64,000 bases of DNA from Glycine soja (taxonomy: Eukaryota; Streptophyta; Magnoliopsida; Fabales; Fabaceae). Shown in pieces: positions 10,511 through 23,495 of this stretch (positions within the stretch are counted from its first letter, which is position 1; every line of letters starts with the position of its first letter). The position numbers were made by a program, and so were the translations under genes. Where the stretch lies: the NCBI RefSeq assembly GCF_004193775.1, contig NC_041002.1:5009261-5073260 (forward strand). The letters run 5' to 3'. Below the pieces are notes generated by a model. The model was not told the DNA's origin. It worked only from the letters and a program-made list of their open reading frames with translations, and searched no databases.

Positions 10511-13500
10511 AGTTTAAATGACTTTATATGAAATAGAATAATCCTAGTGTACTCTTAATTTATTTTGCATATAAAAAAATTAATGATAATCATTACAACA
10601 ATTAATTAGAAGAAGGTTTAATGGGCATGACATGACTTTTTTATTGGGCTAATGCCCTGATCTGCAAAAAAAAAAAAAAAAAATCTAGAGATCGATCTAT
10701 TTATTTTAGAGGAAAACCCCAAGTAAATATTTTAATAAGGTCTAGCAATTGTATTACTACTGAATCAAAAGACTCATAATTCTTAAAAGATAATCCCATA
10801 ACAAATATTCAAACAAAGAGACCAAAGCATCCTAAGATGAACCTTGATTAATCCTAACATCAGTAGAAATAAATTTATATAAATGCATGCCAAACTCGCT
10901 AGTCCAAACTTGGTGTGCCAGCCTACAAGCAGCAAATAGCCAAATACTATGAGTACTCTTTTAATCAGTTATCACATAAAACATTCAAATCTAATTAATT
11001 GAGCAGTAGGAGTTTTGTCCTACATAATCTGCCATGAGAGCTAGAACTTTGGAAGTTAGACACACTTACAAAAGTTCTTAAATATTCCGAAGTCTTAATT
11101 TGAATATAATCTTTGTGAAGTTCAAAAATGATTTTGCAGCCAAGCAAACATGAGCTGACCTAAAGGAATGAACACTAGTCTTCAAGAATCCGAAACTATT
11201 GGAGTCTTGTTCAAACTAACTCATTTATAGATGACTGCTTACGAATACAGACACTAAAATCCTCAACCCATCCCCTTCCTTAAGAAATCTTCACCGGCCA
11301 CTACTAGCGTTTCGTTAAGAGAGAAAAGTTTTATCATTATAAAATTTTAACTTCAAGGCTCTTTTACTTTATAGCTTGCAGACAACATCTTTATCTACAT
11401 GCTGTCGTGTGAAATAAAGTCTTAGCCGAGGTGTGTTTCAGCTAACCGTGCTTTAAAAAAAAATCTTTAAAGAATGATTAGACGATTTTTGCCAAAAAGG
11501 AAATTTTTTTTTTACTATAACCAATTCCTAACCTAGTGCTTAGTGTGGGTGAACAAAGAAAAAGAAGAGTTGTGTGAAAATAAAGAGTTGTAGACAAATT
11601 TGAAAGGTATGATGTTGTGGGAAACTCTACGTGATGGATGAGAGAAACTCTCCCACATTTCTTTGCTCGTTGTTTTGGATTGAAGAAAACAATACAATCA
11701 AGATTGTAGACATGGATTAAGGTTTCTTCCAAGGTTCATACATTTTAAATTTTTCTTTAATAAATTTGTGTGTTGTGAATACGTTATAATTGTGCATCAT
11801 TATATTTATGCAAAAATTGTTAATTAGTATAAGAGCCTAAGATTGATGCATATTGTGGTTGTTGTTGTTTTTTTGTCCCACCTCAAAGATTATGAATGTC
11901 TTTTAATTCATTAAGTCAAAATTTAAGAAAATTTTATAAGGAAAAAAAAATCAAACACAAATATTTCAGCTAAATAGATCATCCTCTCATATTGTGATTG
12001 TTTTATGTTAGAATAATGTTAAAAAATTTAAATCCCGTATGAATCCATTTCTTTTTTTTCCTTACTTTAATTTTTGAACAAATTAGACAAAATAATTTGT
12101 GACTTTTTTATTTTAGGAATTTGTGATATTGTGTCTTATATGTCAATAATTATCAAGAAAATTCCAAAAGGAATCTAGAATTTTTGTGGCTCTCTTAGCA
12201 TAGTCTTCTTGAGAATTCTCAAGCCAGCTACGACCACGTAATCACATATTGTACCTGCACTAGTAAAAAGGATTGAAATCAATAATAAGTAATAAAATAT
12301 TAATAAAAATAATAAGAGTTTGAGAAAAATAAATAATATTTTTCGTACAATATCAATAACTTTTTTCCATTGTGTACTAATGCACAACACAAACAGTTTT
12401 CGTTTCATCTATTAGCACACAAAAAATTAAATGAAAACAAGTTTCAGAGTGAACTTCACATACAATGGAGCTCGAACCGAACTCTTGCAAGGGGGTGAGA
12501 AGTGTGAGCAAAGGAGAGGGAGAAGTGCGAAAATGGGAGCAAGAATAGGTAGGGTTATGACGATAATAGGATTCCTGGGAGAGGGAGAAAGAGGTAGGGA
12601 TTCGATGGTGGGTGCAAGGGAGAAGGGTAGGGTTAACTAAGGAATTTTAAAGGGGTTGGGGTTGGAGAAAAGGTTCGGGGGTTAAAAACTAAATAAAAAG
12701 AGTGAGAATAGAGAAAAGGGTGTGAGAATAACATGGGCCTAGTAGTTATTTCTAGCCTATGTTTGCAAGTTTACAATAAAATAATTAAAGACCATTCCCA
12801 GGTGGACTTGTGTTTTGGACTTGTTTTGGATAGATCTAAAGTTTTTTATTCTCTGATATATGCCTCCTGTTATGAAAGATACAAAATTATTTATTAGCTT
12901 TGTTCTATTATGATGGCTGATTTACGTATCAAGGTCAAAGTTATAAACTATGTAGAATTAATTTGACATAAAATTTGTGTCCATCCTTTTGTAATTATTT
13001 ATTGTTAGAATGCCAAGTGTAAAGTTTTAGTGAATTACAAATTTTATTTTATAAATAAAAAGCAGCAATGGAAACTATCCGACCCACCCCCCAAGAATCT
13101 CTCCAAAACTCTATTTGGGTGAATGTAGATGATGCTTAATAAGGCAGAACGTGGTAGCTGAGTGGTGTCCTAAGAGGCTTTTGTGGAGTCACCAACTTAA
13201 GATAACTGTCTCAATGCCACTGAAACAAAAGGCACACACCTACAAGGTTTCTGTCACAACATGCAACTCTCATCAAGACCTTTGTGACCTCTACTTTATC
13301 CTAAAAATCCATCTACCCACATAAATACCATATGTTATGCATATAGAAGATAGAAAGATGCCAAAAAAATCCTGTAACTGGACAATTCATTTCACACAAG
13401 CCAATGTCGTGCAATTGCATAACACAAGGATGTAGACTACCAATGGCATGACAACCCCAAACCAAATGGCTCTTTAATTTTGCCACACAAACCCGACAAT

Positions 13501-15189
13501 TCGCCGCTAAATGTTCCTGTCCTTTTCCTTCCAATGTCCATGCCCACCAGCCAGTCTCACAAATTGGCTCTTTGAACTTGCATTTCACCCTTTTTCATGG
13601 ATATAATACTAACACATGCTTTTAAATGCCATCATCTAACCAATTGACATAGTAATGGACTAATGGTTATGAATTTGAATATCATCCTAAATTTCCTCTC
13701 AAAATCAATTGAAGCTATTTAAATTAACCCTAGTTTTACCGTGCTAATTTTTTTCTTTCAAGGTACTATGTAATTGAAACTTTGTAATGTATATGTTATA
13801 TGTCATCATCTATAACCAATTGATATAGGAATGGGTTATGGACTCCCATGTAAAATTTCATCTCAAAATTAAATCCCGATAATTGAGATAGACAATGTGA
13901 GACTTTTTAATAGTAACATCAATACATTTTTCATAGAAATATCTCTCTTATGAGTTAGTTGTCTTGCACATTAGCAGATCGGTGCCTTTTGTGGTAACAA
14001 TTTTCAAAATTAAAGCTAAGAACAGCTGCAGTTTATGTTGAATTTGAACATTTGTTATCTGGGTTTTTCTTTAAAAAGTGTTTTACTTAAATTTTTTTCA
14101 TTTCCAGTTTGGAGCCTCGGTGAATTCGGTTTGACATTGAAACAAGAAGGATGTGTTGGAGGACTTTTGTTTCATTTGACATGTGAAAATATGGTTGGGT
14201 ATCCTGCATAGTCCAAGGTCGTAGTCAAGTCATCAATTGGACCAAAATTAAAGGCAAACAAGCCATGTAGAGGAAAACAAGCACCTATGGTTAAAAGTTG
14301 ACTAATTTCTACAAAATTCTGGTAGAAGCCTGGAAGGTACTACTTTGCAATATTTTTTTGCCATGTGGATGTATTTCCTTTGTGCTGAAATTTAGGAAAA
14401 TTTTAGAGTATTAACAAGTGGAAGCATTAGAAAGTCACAGTCATAGTCTCAGACACGGTGCATTTTCCATTGATCAAACTAAGGAGGCCCCCTAAAGAAA
14501 AACTGGGATGGGAGATGCTGGCAATTGCTCATTGATCATGTGCCCATTTCTCATGATTTGATCTATCTCATGACTAGTCAAGATCACCTTTGTCTCTCCT
14601 GAATCTTGGTCCTAATTTCCCCTTTATTTCTTTTTTGGTTTCTTTGTATCACACACTTTTTTGAATGCTGATCAATTATTTCTAGCAGATGCAATCTCAG
14701 TTTGAAATTTTGTTATCCCGTGTAACATCACTGATCGATATAATTTAGTAATATATAATTATTTTTTTTGAAAAATTGATTTGGTTGTGAAGATTTTAGA
14801 GAGTTAGTAAAATGACGGTTAAATGTTTTTTTAACAAATTAATTTCATGATTAAATTTTTTGGATGACTAACATATTAATACATTTTTAGTCATAAAACT
14901 GGAGAATCAATGAATAAATACAGATCAGTCAAAAATCTGGTCAAACCGTAATGAGTTTAACCAGATATGCAAAATTTAATACCGAATTCCATAAATTGAG
15001 GTTTGATCCTATGACTTAATAATTAAGATACAATCATTCATTACACCATAATTATAAATGTTCCTAATATATTATGTTGATAATATATTAATATTCATAA
15101 ATTCATGCGCAATTCAATCGGTTCAGACGCCAATTCATTCGTTTGAAGTGTAGAACCAATGAAAAATGACCTACTACATTATTGACTGA

Positions 15190-15245
<56 letters not shown>

Positions 15246-17533
15246 CTTGGTTTTTTTTTATCTGTAAATAACTAAATAGTGGTTGCTAATTTGTTAATTG
15301 TATGTAGAATACAATAGAACTTTTCTCTTCAAAGCAAAATAAGTTTAGTCACTGGCACTATTTGTTTGGGAAAATGTTATCATTATTTATAAGGTCAGTT
15401 GTGTGTGTGTGTGCATATTGGTAGGGTTTACCAACATATGTAAAATCTAAAAGTTGGACTATGGTTGTGCAAAAGTATAAGTTCTAACATGAAAACAAAC
15501 AAACCCTAATACAAGAGGATTTAAATAACTTTTTAATTATAATCCTTCGTCGGCCCAAAATTATCTTAAAATATAAAATGATGTAAATCTAACTAAACTA
15601 ATTAATCTTGTGAACAACACTTCATCCATTACTTGCAACTATATACTAAAGATAGAAATGGACCATGCACCATATAAAAGAGGTCAAATGTCGTTTTGTC
15701 AAAAAAAAGTGTCAAATCCTCTATCTATAAAGTGTCAAAAGTGAATAAAGTGTGATTGCATGCATAAGAGAGGATACTCTATTGTAGTTTAAATGAAATT
15801 TTATTTAAATAAATAGCTACTTTAGAGAAATTTAACCAATGTATATCAAATAATCTATCTATCTATATAAAACCAAATAAGATAATTAGACCCTAAAAAG
15901 TTGTTGCATGTGATTAACTTGTCATTAAAAATTATTAAATTACTTCTATTTTCCTTTCCATGTACTTTCCGGAAAATTAGCGCATAACATAGCGGCAAAA
16001 GAAGAGGAATGTTGTTTGATTTCATTGAAGATGAGCATTGAGTAGCACATGTTCTGTTTTTAACCGGCAAAAAATACTATGAAGGGGTCACCGTCATGTT
16101 CCTTTATGAGTCTGTTGTTCATGCATTGCACGTCACTTAACCCTTTCATGTGTTTTTTGTCATATATATACCAAACTAGAGATTAAAGCATGCCTTGTCC
16201 TTTCTCAAGTACCCCTATTAAATTATTGAATAATTTTAAAATGCTCTTTAAATATTGTCTTATTAATTTCTTTTATTAAATAAAAATTTTAATTTTTTAA
16301 AGTTTTTAAAATATTAAATGGATTATGTAGATATTGTGAGAGAATATGACATATTGACATTGTTGTAAACATTTATATTATAAAAAATTTAATTGTATTT
16401 TTGCTTATTTTTAATTTAGATTATGTGCTATTTTAATCTTTTTATATATATGTTTACTTAATTAAGTCCCTTTATTTTTAAGATTAAACAAATTTGAATC
16501 ATGTATCAGTTTTCTACTTTTACAACTATCAAATCAATTTCTATCTAAATATTTGAAAGTTTACAACTGATTCGGATAAGAAATAATTTTAAAAGTAAAA
16601 AAATTAAATAAAAATGGAAGAATGTTATAGAAAGTAAGATTAAGATTTGAAAAGAGGCAAAAATTGAGACTTTTTTATTTTAGACGCAACTAATTTGATA
16701 TTTTTATTAGTAAGTTTTGACTTTTGAGTAAAACTTTTTAAAACAATTTAATTAATTTAATTTGTGAAATTTTAAATAAAAATGATAATTTGAAATTTTT
16801 ACATAGAAGAAAATGGAGCGAGGGATAACATTTATTTCACTTTAAAAATAGAAAGACTTAATTTACTTTAAAAATTAAATATAAAATCACACATAATTAA
16901 AAAGTTTAAAAAAATAGAATTAACCAGGGGGGAAGAGCAAGGAAAGTTAAAAACGTCAAAATTAGAACTATCACAATCAGAGATACAAGAGGGGATGAAC
17001 CACAAGATGAACCACTTGACTTTGATATCATTATTCATGCTCCCAAAGGCCTAATATGTGCCGTAATATGTGCAATGCCCGTTTTATAGGCCAGAACTTG
17101 TTGTCTTTTGGTTATGATTAGTGTACCGACATCTTAACATTAATTCCTGTGTGAAAAAACCTGAATTTGTGAATGTGTATATAAAAGAACAGAATTCCTA
17201 TATGCTAATGGTACGAATAAATTGGCATAGCCATAGGTCCCAACACTTGATAAATTAACCTGATTATTTGTTGTTGATTTTTACATGATAAAACTTAGAG
17301 GGAATTATGTCGTAGGTGTACAATTCATTGGTAATTTTTGTCCATATATTTCATACTATTTTTCAGTGATTCTCGTGAGAGAAATAGTTGTTGTTGTTTT
17401 AATTATTTTGTACATATAAACAACTTTTGCACTCAACGACAAAAATGGAAATTGAAGTTGAGATATACAACGTGTTTGTCTCAAGTGTGTTTTTTGGACA
17501 CACATTTAATATCAACATCTAGGATTGAAAGTA
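10511..17533. other. 7 kb with no recognised gene
   Basis: AT-rich sequence with no frame I can assign. 10664-10682 is a poly-A run. Sequence near 12245 (CACTAGTAAAAA) and an imperfect hairpin at 12732-12767 (AACATGGGCCTAG and CTAGCCTATGTT) hint at a small CACTA-type remnant, unproven. The open frame at 13588-13313 (minus, Cys/Trp-rich) matches no family I know. 16200-16920 is extremely AT-rich. Confidence 0.5.
15193..15244. repeat. (TA)26 microsatellite
   Basis: Uninterrupted TA dinucleotides over about 52 bp. Confidence 0.97.
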
Positions 17534-18800
17534 TATACTATTAAAAAATAAGCTTTTAACATCGATTATTAAAGATTTTTTCCATCGATTATTAATCGAT
17601 ATTGAAACTACCAATATTAAAAATATTAACGTTAACATCGATTTTTAAAAAATTAATGTTATTTTTTTCTCACCAACATCAATTTTTTGAAAAATTGATG
17701 GTGTCAGGAAATAACAACATAAAATCAATGTTACTTTTTGGATTTTTTTTAATGATCAATTGTAATTATACGTACTTATACAAAGTTGTAAAAACTTTAA
17801 AAATAAACTGAAGTTATAAACAAATATACCAACAAGACTTATAAATAAAAATTTACACAATGCACTACCAAGAGTTACAAATAAAATGCACCCCTAAGAG
17901 TTATAAACAAAAATTTATAAATATTAGTATAATATAATGTACTTCAATTACAAATAAAATTAAAATAAAACAAAGTTAGATGTTGCATTTGAAAACTCAA
18001 ATATAATTTGAGTTCAAGCTTGCAAATTTTCTAATTGTGCAAAAGTCTTCCATCCATAGTCAATTTTTGCAAACTTCCTCCAATGATTATAAACAATCAT
18101 GCATTCTGTAATCTCTTCCAAATATAGATGAGTGAATCCTGCAACTTTCATAAATGAGTACATGATATTCAGCACATCCTGAAATTAACATAGGTGCTTT
18201 TGTATAGTGCTGACTTACTCACCAAACTACTGCAAGTCGTTTTGTATTCATTTGACAAGACTTTAAAAGTGACTGAGTTAGGAATTTGATGGTATAAGGA
18301 GTGTCATTTAGGATAAGTTTTTGGTTCATAGCTGCTTTTGAAAATGGGCAAGAAGAAAACACTCTGTCCAAAATGGGTCATGGTCACTTGATGATTTCTT
18401 GTGAGTCCATAGAAATCTTTAAATTCTATCCATTCAACAAGTATAGTTGGATTCACCAAATCTTGGTTGTATGTAACAGAGTGCATGTTGTCATTATTGT
18501 CTAACAAATGTCAAGTATGCTCTAGTTGATCATTCCATCTTACATCAAAGGACCTACTCACTTCATCATAAGGCTACATTTAAAGTAAATTAATATAAGC
18601 AATACTGATATGTTATATCATGTCATGTTTATATGAGAATAGTCTTGAAATTCCTAATCTAACCCTTAATATGAACTATGTTAAACATTTCCTCTAGTTT
18701 TCTATTAATCTTTATCAGCGTCTTAGTCATTTCATTCCAATTTTTTTTATCTTCATTCATCATTTCTAAACTTCATTTACAATATAAAAGTTATTATTAA
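17534..18800 (-). mobile_element. CACTA-type relic, copy A
   Basis: The left end TATACTATTAAAAAATAAG aligns with the CACTACTAAAAAAATAAG terminus of copy B (39273). It is followed by hairpin-forming subterminal repeats of AACATCGATTTT type (17555-17740). Internal sequence at 17990-18790 aligns with 39890-40700 of copy B, including the B3-like remnant. Copy B's tandem repeats and right terminus are not found here, so copy A is truncated or rearranged. Confidence 0.7.
18014..18560 (-). pseudogene. B3-like gene remnant carried by CACTA copy A
   Basis: Two exons can be read on the minus strand: 18560-18223 and 18178-18014, with donor TTTG|GTGAG and acceptor TTCAG|GATG. Exon 1 contains EWIEFKDFYGLT and TMTHFGQSVFFLPIF, and exon 2 ends DYGWKTFAQLENLQA. 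The WIEF..FYGL..NH spacing and the GWKTF ending resemble plant B3 DNA-binding domains; this is inference, not a profile hit. Stops occur at the start of exon 1 (HT*HLL) and after TYPK (18304-18306, probably Trp to stop). The same gene, with the same TGA, is present in copy B at 40215-40500. Confidence 0.5.
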
Positions 18801-19606
18801 TCCACAACATTTGTTTTGTCTTAAATTTGTTTAGTTAGCAACTATTAATGCAACATTGTATATTCTCTAATATAAAATTACTCTTTGGCTTAAAAGTTAG
18901 AATTGCTTAAAAATAAATACGCATGGCTATCTGCTTAAAAATTAGGGGCCTAAGGCTGTGACAAAATTCTCACACCAGCACAAAGTCTCATTATAAGAAA
19001 ACAAACAGAACACATAATTTAAGATTAATTGTGAATTTGGCTGCTTTAACATTTCTAAAAAACAAACAAAATATAGAATTCTTTCACCAGCACAAATCCC
19101 ATATGAAATAGTATATTCAAAGTTTCAAACTGTTAGTATTTGTAGTCATTGAAGCATAACAGAGCCAGAAAATAAAACCTATCTTGCATAGGTGTTAGCA
19201 TTTGTATATCCAAAGGGCATTAAAAACCAAGATTTGTGTCAATCACAATGTAGCTCGTATCATAGGGTAGAAGTCTAACATGTTTTCAGCAACATACATA
19301 AGCACCTATCTTGCATAACTTGCATAGTGTATTAATATGTAGAATTTAGGACTTAGATAATCTACACTTAGGTTCTGTTTTAACATGACTAGAGGTAAGG
19401 TATATCATTCACAAAACCAAGGTTAAACTCACTTAACTTGCACACAAATACAGTCAAAACGCAAACTTGTAAGATAGTAAAATACGCACATTAACAAGAA
19501 TTTTTATGTTAGTAATGCACTGTACATTCAGATAATAGAAGGAACCAGCCCTAACATGAAAATTCTTGTTAATGTATAACAACATTATTTATTTTATAAC
19601 TTAATT
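18801..19606. other. 806 bp, no gene seen
   Basis: AT-rich sequence between CACTA copy A and the tRNA remnant. No frame, terminal repeat or RNA gene was recognised. Confidence 0.5.
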
Positions 19607-19680
19607 GGCTCATTAGCTCAGTTGGTTAGAGCATTATGCTAATAACCTGAAAGTCACAGGTTCGATTCTTACTTGGGCCA
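19607..19680 (+). pseudogene. tRNA-Ile (AAT anticodon), decayed
   Basis: 74 nt with the layout of plant tRNA-Ile: an acceptor starting GGCTCAT, D arm GCTCAGTTGGTTAGAGC, anticodon loop CTAATAA, and GGTTCGATTC around the T loop, ending GGGCCA. Stem pairing is damaged: acceptor position 7:66 is T-T, the anticodon stem has a T-C mismatch, and the T stem has A-C and C-A mismatches. Most differences from the usual plant gene are C-to-T or G-to-A, fitting deamination of methylated CpG. The box B core GGTTCGATTC survives. A weakly active gene cannot be excluded. Confidence 0.75.
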
Positions 19681-20838
19681 TTAATACATGTTAGACTCCA
19701 GCATGCATAAAAGTCGATGTCACCTTTGAAACTTTTCAATTGTTACATGAAAAAACTATTGTTCCTCCCTTAACCATAAATCACAAGAAGAACTATAGTC
19801 ACTCAATGGTTCCTTCAACCATTTGATCTAAATAGATATTCACCTTGATCTAGGAGTCACCACTTCACACTCATAATCACTATAGCTCTTTTTATAATTA
19901 AGTATTTCTTCCTTCTTCATTCCATTATATTATTACTTTACCATAATTTTTACTAACTTGAGTATTAAAATATGCAACAAATAGAGTTAATTTTCAGTTC
20001 AGACCCCTTAAGCATGTTCTCAACTTTTAGTCTTATACAAAAAAATGATCGAAAAGAAAGATCCATTAAGGATGACCAATCAAGTTTTCTCATAAAAATT
20101 TGTCAATAACAAAACTAGTGAATATTTTATACCAATGTCACCATAACAAAATAGTTAAGAAAAATTATAAATTAAAAGTTATATTTTTTTAAAAATATAT
20201 ATATGCCTTAAAAATTATAAACATGTTAAAATAAATAGAAATAGTCTATATATTTATAAAATTCTAAAAACATTTTTTAATTTTTACTGCATCATAAAAA
20301 TATTGTTCAAATATTTTAATCGAAAATATCTGATAAAATTAATAATAAAAATATATTATCCGTCGAATACTAATTATCATTAATCACAAATATTAAATAT
20401 AAGGCAAGCCTATGCATTACATGGGTAATCTAACTAGTTTGCCTTAGTTAAAAATGTTATTAAATATTTTTAAAATTAATATGATGTTAATTATTTTTTC
20501 ATTTCACTTGGCACTTTTTATTTCAATTCTATAACTAATGCATTTAAGAAAATTATTAACAAAACTCATAATATTACAACATGATAATGCACAACTAAAT
20601 AAGCAAATAAAAACATATTCAAACGTGTCAAAATGAAATCCATGTTTCATATCCTTAATATAAGTTAAATATTGTAACAAAGCTGATACTGAGTATCTTA
20701 TATTATCATCCAAATCAACTTCAGATCAAACTTTAAATTTAGAAAATTTAATATTCTTTACCATTTATGTCAAAACATTTACTTCAGTTAATGAGATATC
20801 AAAGCACTAAAAAAAAACTTAAATGATTAAAACTAAAT
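19681..20838. other. 1.2 kb, no gene seen
   Basis: AT-rich intergenic sequence between the tRNA remnant and the SINE. No coding frame or repeat structure was recognised. Confidence 0.5.
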
Positions 20839-20851
20839 GAAAATATAATTA

Positions 20852-21027
20852 AAAAACTTCGTACCTCATTGCCCAGAGGCTCTTCGCTATGCAAAGGTAT
20901 GTGGGAGGAATGTTCTACGCAGTCTTACTCTTGCATATGCAAAGGGACTATTTCCGGATTCGAACCCATGACCAACAAGTCACCAAGGCACAACTTTACC
21001 GCTGCACCAGGGCTCGCCCTCTTAAAG
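20852..21027 (-). mobile_element. Au SINE with intact target duplication
   Basis: The minus strand reads GGGCGAGCCCTGGTGCAGCG near its start, then a box B GGTTCGAATCC, TTTGCATATGCAAG, and an end near GGGCAATGAGGTACGAAG followed by a short T tail. This is the known order of the plant Au SINE, a tRNA-derived pol III retroposon. A perfect 13-bp direct repeat, GAAAATATAATTA, flanks it at 20839-20851 and 21028-21040. It needs LINE proteins in trans. Confidence 0.93.
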
Positions 21028-21040
21028 GAAAATATAATTA

Positions 21041-21992
21041 TTTTAACTAAATTATTTTCTACTAAAACTTAATTTGCATGCTTTAAAATCATATTAGTTC
21101 TCTATAATGGTAAATTAAATTTCACATATTCCCTCTAATTTCACACTTTCTCGATTTACCCACCTTACACCTTTTTACATCACTAAACCCTCCTTAGTTT
21201 TTCTATTTTATTTTCTCGGTGTCTCTGAACCACCTTATAACACTTTTTCTTTTTCTTTTTTTATCATGGAACCCTTCCAAGGAAATTTAGTGAAAAAAAA
21301 TATGGATATATGTTGAAAAATGACAAATTATAAGGGAGAGAGCACGTCATTTGCTCTGGCTAAAACGACAAAATAAAACAAAACTGACAAAAATATATGA
21401 ATGAAATATAAATTCATCTACCCTTGGAAGTATATAAGCAGAGAGCACAGCTTAAATATACTGCATCCAAAATGAAAATTCAAATGCAAATCCTAATAAA
21501 TATAAATAAATAAAATAAACAAAATAGCATGCAACAATAGAGAGGCTTATCATGGGCATCAAATTAGGATCAATAAGAAATTTGTAGCTTTGAAATTGAC
21601 TAGACGATGGTCTAAAATCAATTTTACACATTTTAATATAAGATCTGTTCCTAACATTAATTTGAACATATATCATAATCACGTTCAACTGCTCAAAATT
21701 AACTAGATTAAAATCTAAATCGAACGGACACGTAAGACTGTTTGTTTTAGTTTTATTCCAAATCTTAGGGCCGGAGACAATTTTTGCAAAGGAAAATATT
21801 TTAGCATTCAGGAAATGGTGTTTGGATTGGGGCAAGTATACACATAAGCTCTTTAAATTCATGTTTATGCATATTTAGAACAATTTCTCATACATAACAA
21901 AAGCAATATCTGTATACACTGCTTGGACATTATATAAAATGAGAATGCAGCAGTGTAATGTTCATCCCAAATTAATATCAAAATTGCTTTTA
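21041..21992. other. Downstream flank of the cyclophilin gene
   Basis: Contains the gene's 3' UTR on its right side; a polyadenylation site was not located. The open frame at 21862-21452 (minus) has no recognised similarity and overlaps AT-rich sequence, so I do not call it a gene. Confidence 0.4.
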
Positions 21993-22319
21993 TCAGGGGA
22001 AGCATTTCATCCTCTGCAAAGTGACGCATGAAAGCTATGTTAACAAGTGGAACAAACATTATGGTCTTGAATCTGATAACGTTTATTACCTGTCTTTCAA
22101 CTTCAACAGCTGAGGCAGCTGGTCTAAGCTTCAAAATTGATCTGTCTTGCTCACAATTTTCTGTCTCCGTGTCTAGCAGAAAATATAGGTAGCAGGATTC
22201 AGAGAGAAAGAGAATCTAACACACTACAGAAAGCTAAAGAGACAAGCAAACTAGATATTAGATAGGAACACATTGAACTTGAAATTGCACTCATTCCAAC
22301 CAAAATCTGCAATGCGTCC

Positions 22320-22500
22320 ATGTAGCAATCCTGATGAGGTAATTACTAGCATGAGAACTCGAGGAGGCGAGACTAGACTTTCTATAGTATCGCATCAGGG
22401 CTCAGTCATGAGTCCTTGTTTAATTTAATCTTGGATGAGATTACCAGGGACATACATAAAATTATCCCTAATTCCATGCTTGTTGCAAATGATATAGGTT
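22320..22500 (+). pseudogene. LINE reverse-transcriptase fragment in cyclophilin intron 6
   Basis: The plus-strand reading contains ITSMRTRGGE, then SHQGSVMSPCLFNLILDEIT, then SMLVANDIGLL. These correspond to the RT core of plant non-LTR elements (HQGS..SPYLF..., then the FADD box). The catalytic FADD is changed to VAND, so the enzyme is dead. Sequence from 22500 to 23230 is another repeat-like stretch that I cannot assign. Confidence 0.65.
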
Positions 22501-23495
22501 TATTGAGGAATCTTGCACTCTGAAACCAATTTCGATGATGTTTAGGAACATAGACGCTAGGCTTGTGAGCGACCCATGATCCAGAATCCTTGCAAAATCT
22601 TGTTAGGTCTGAAATAACAGGACTTTGGGCAAGAGGAGCAATTTGAGACTTTTGCAAGACCCCTTCTAGTCATATAGAGCAAGAACACCTTTGGGGGATG
22701 TTTTTGAGGGGCAAAAGTAAAGTTGTGCAGTTGGATCCTTCCATCCTTATCTAAGAATAGGTCTTTGTCCAAATGGATGGACTAGGAACATCTCATGGAT
22801 GAAGGTCAGGTGAACAAGACTAGAATAATGGAGAAATGGAATTAGAACACTGGACTAGTGAGGACCTGACAAGGTACTATGAAGCTCCAGTATTAGTCAC
22901 TTGCTCAGACTTTCACAGGGAGGTTAATAGATCTTTGCATTGCAACTTCAGGATCACTCAGCGAGAATTTCATATGAAACAAAGGGAGGAAGAAGGGGCA
23001 AGACTGGAATTAGAGAAAAAGTGGCCAGTCTTTTGAGCTAAAGAGCCAAGAGAAGAACTTGGATGCTTAGAAAGGAAGTAATTTTCAAGAATTAGGGGAC
23101 CAGGCCTAATGGAATCAATCATTATGGTAGCAAAGGATAAGGGTTCAGCTAGTAATATTGCCAAAATCTCTATACCAGGTGATGACATAAGCCATTTTAC
23201 AATGCCTAATTGATCTTTGAACACAATCTAAGACTATAAATGTTCCTCATCACTTATGTTAGTAGCTTAACTTGGCTGAAGTGGTTTTTTATTTCTCAAA
23301 GGTGTAGGTTTTGAATAAAGAGACAAAGTATATGTAACTTCATTTTATCACAACAGTGATTCTCTAAATTTTTATCAGTCAATGATCGCAGCCTGAGATG
23401 CAACACAAAATATGGGCATCTTCCAATGCAAATTTGTTACAGGATTAGTCATCCACGATGTAACATTTGATATTTAAGGCAAAGTTACCGAAACA

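Noticed and set aside
20869..21072. 67-residue plus-strand frame
   Set aside because: Antisense shadow of the Au SINE.
22406..23224. Several 66-84-residue frames on both strands
   Set aside because: They fall inside intron 6 of the cyclophilin gene; part overlaps the LINE RT fragment in another frame and the rest shows no family similarity.
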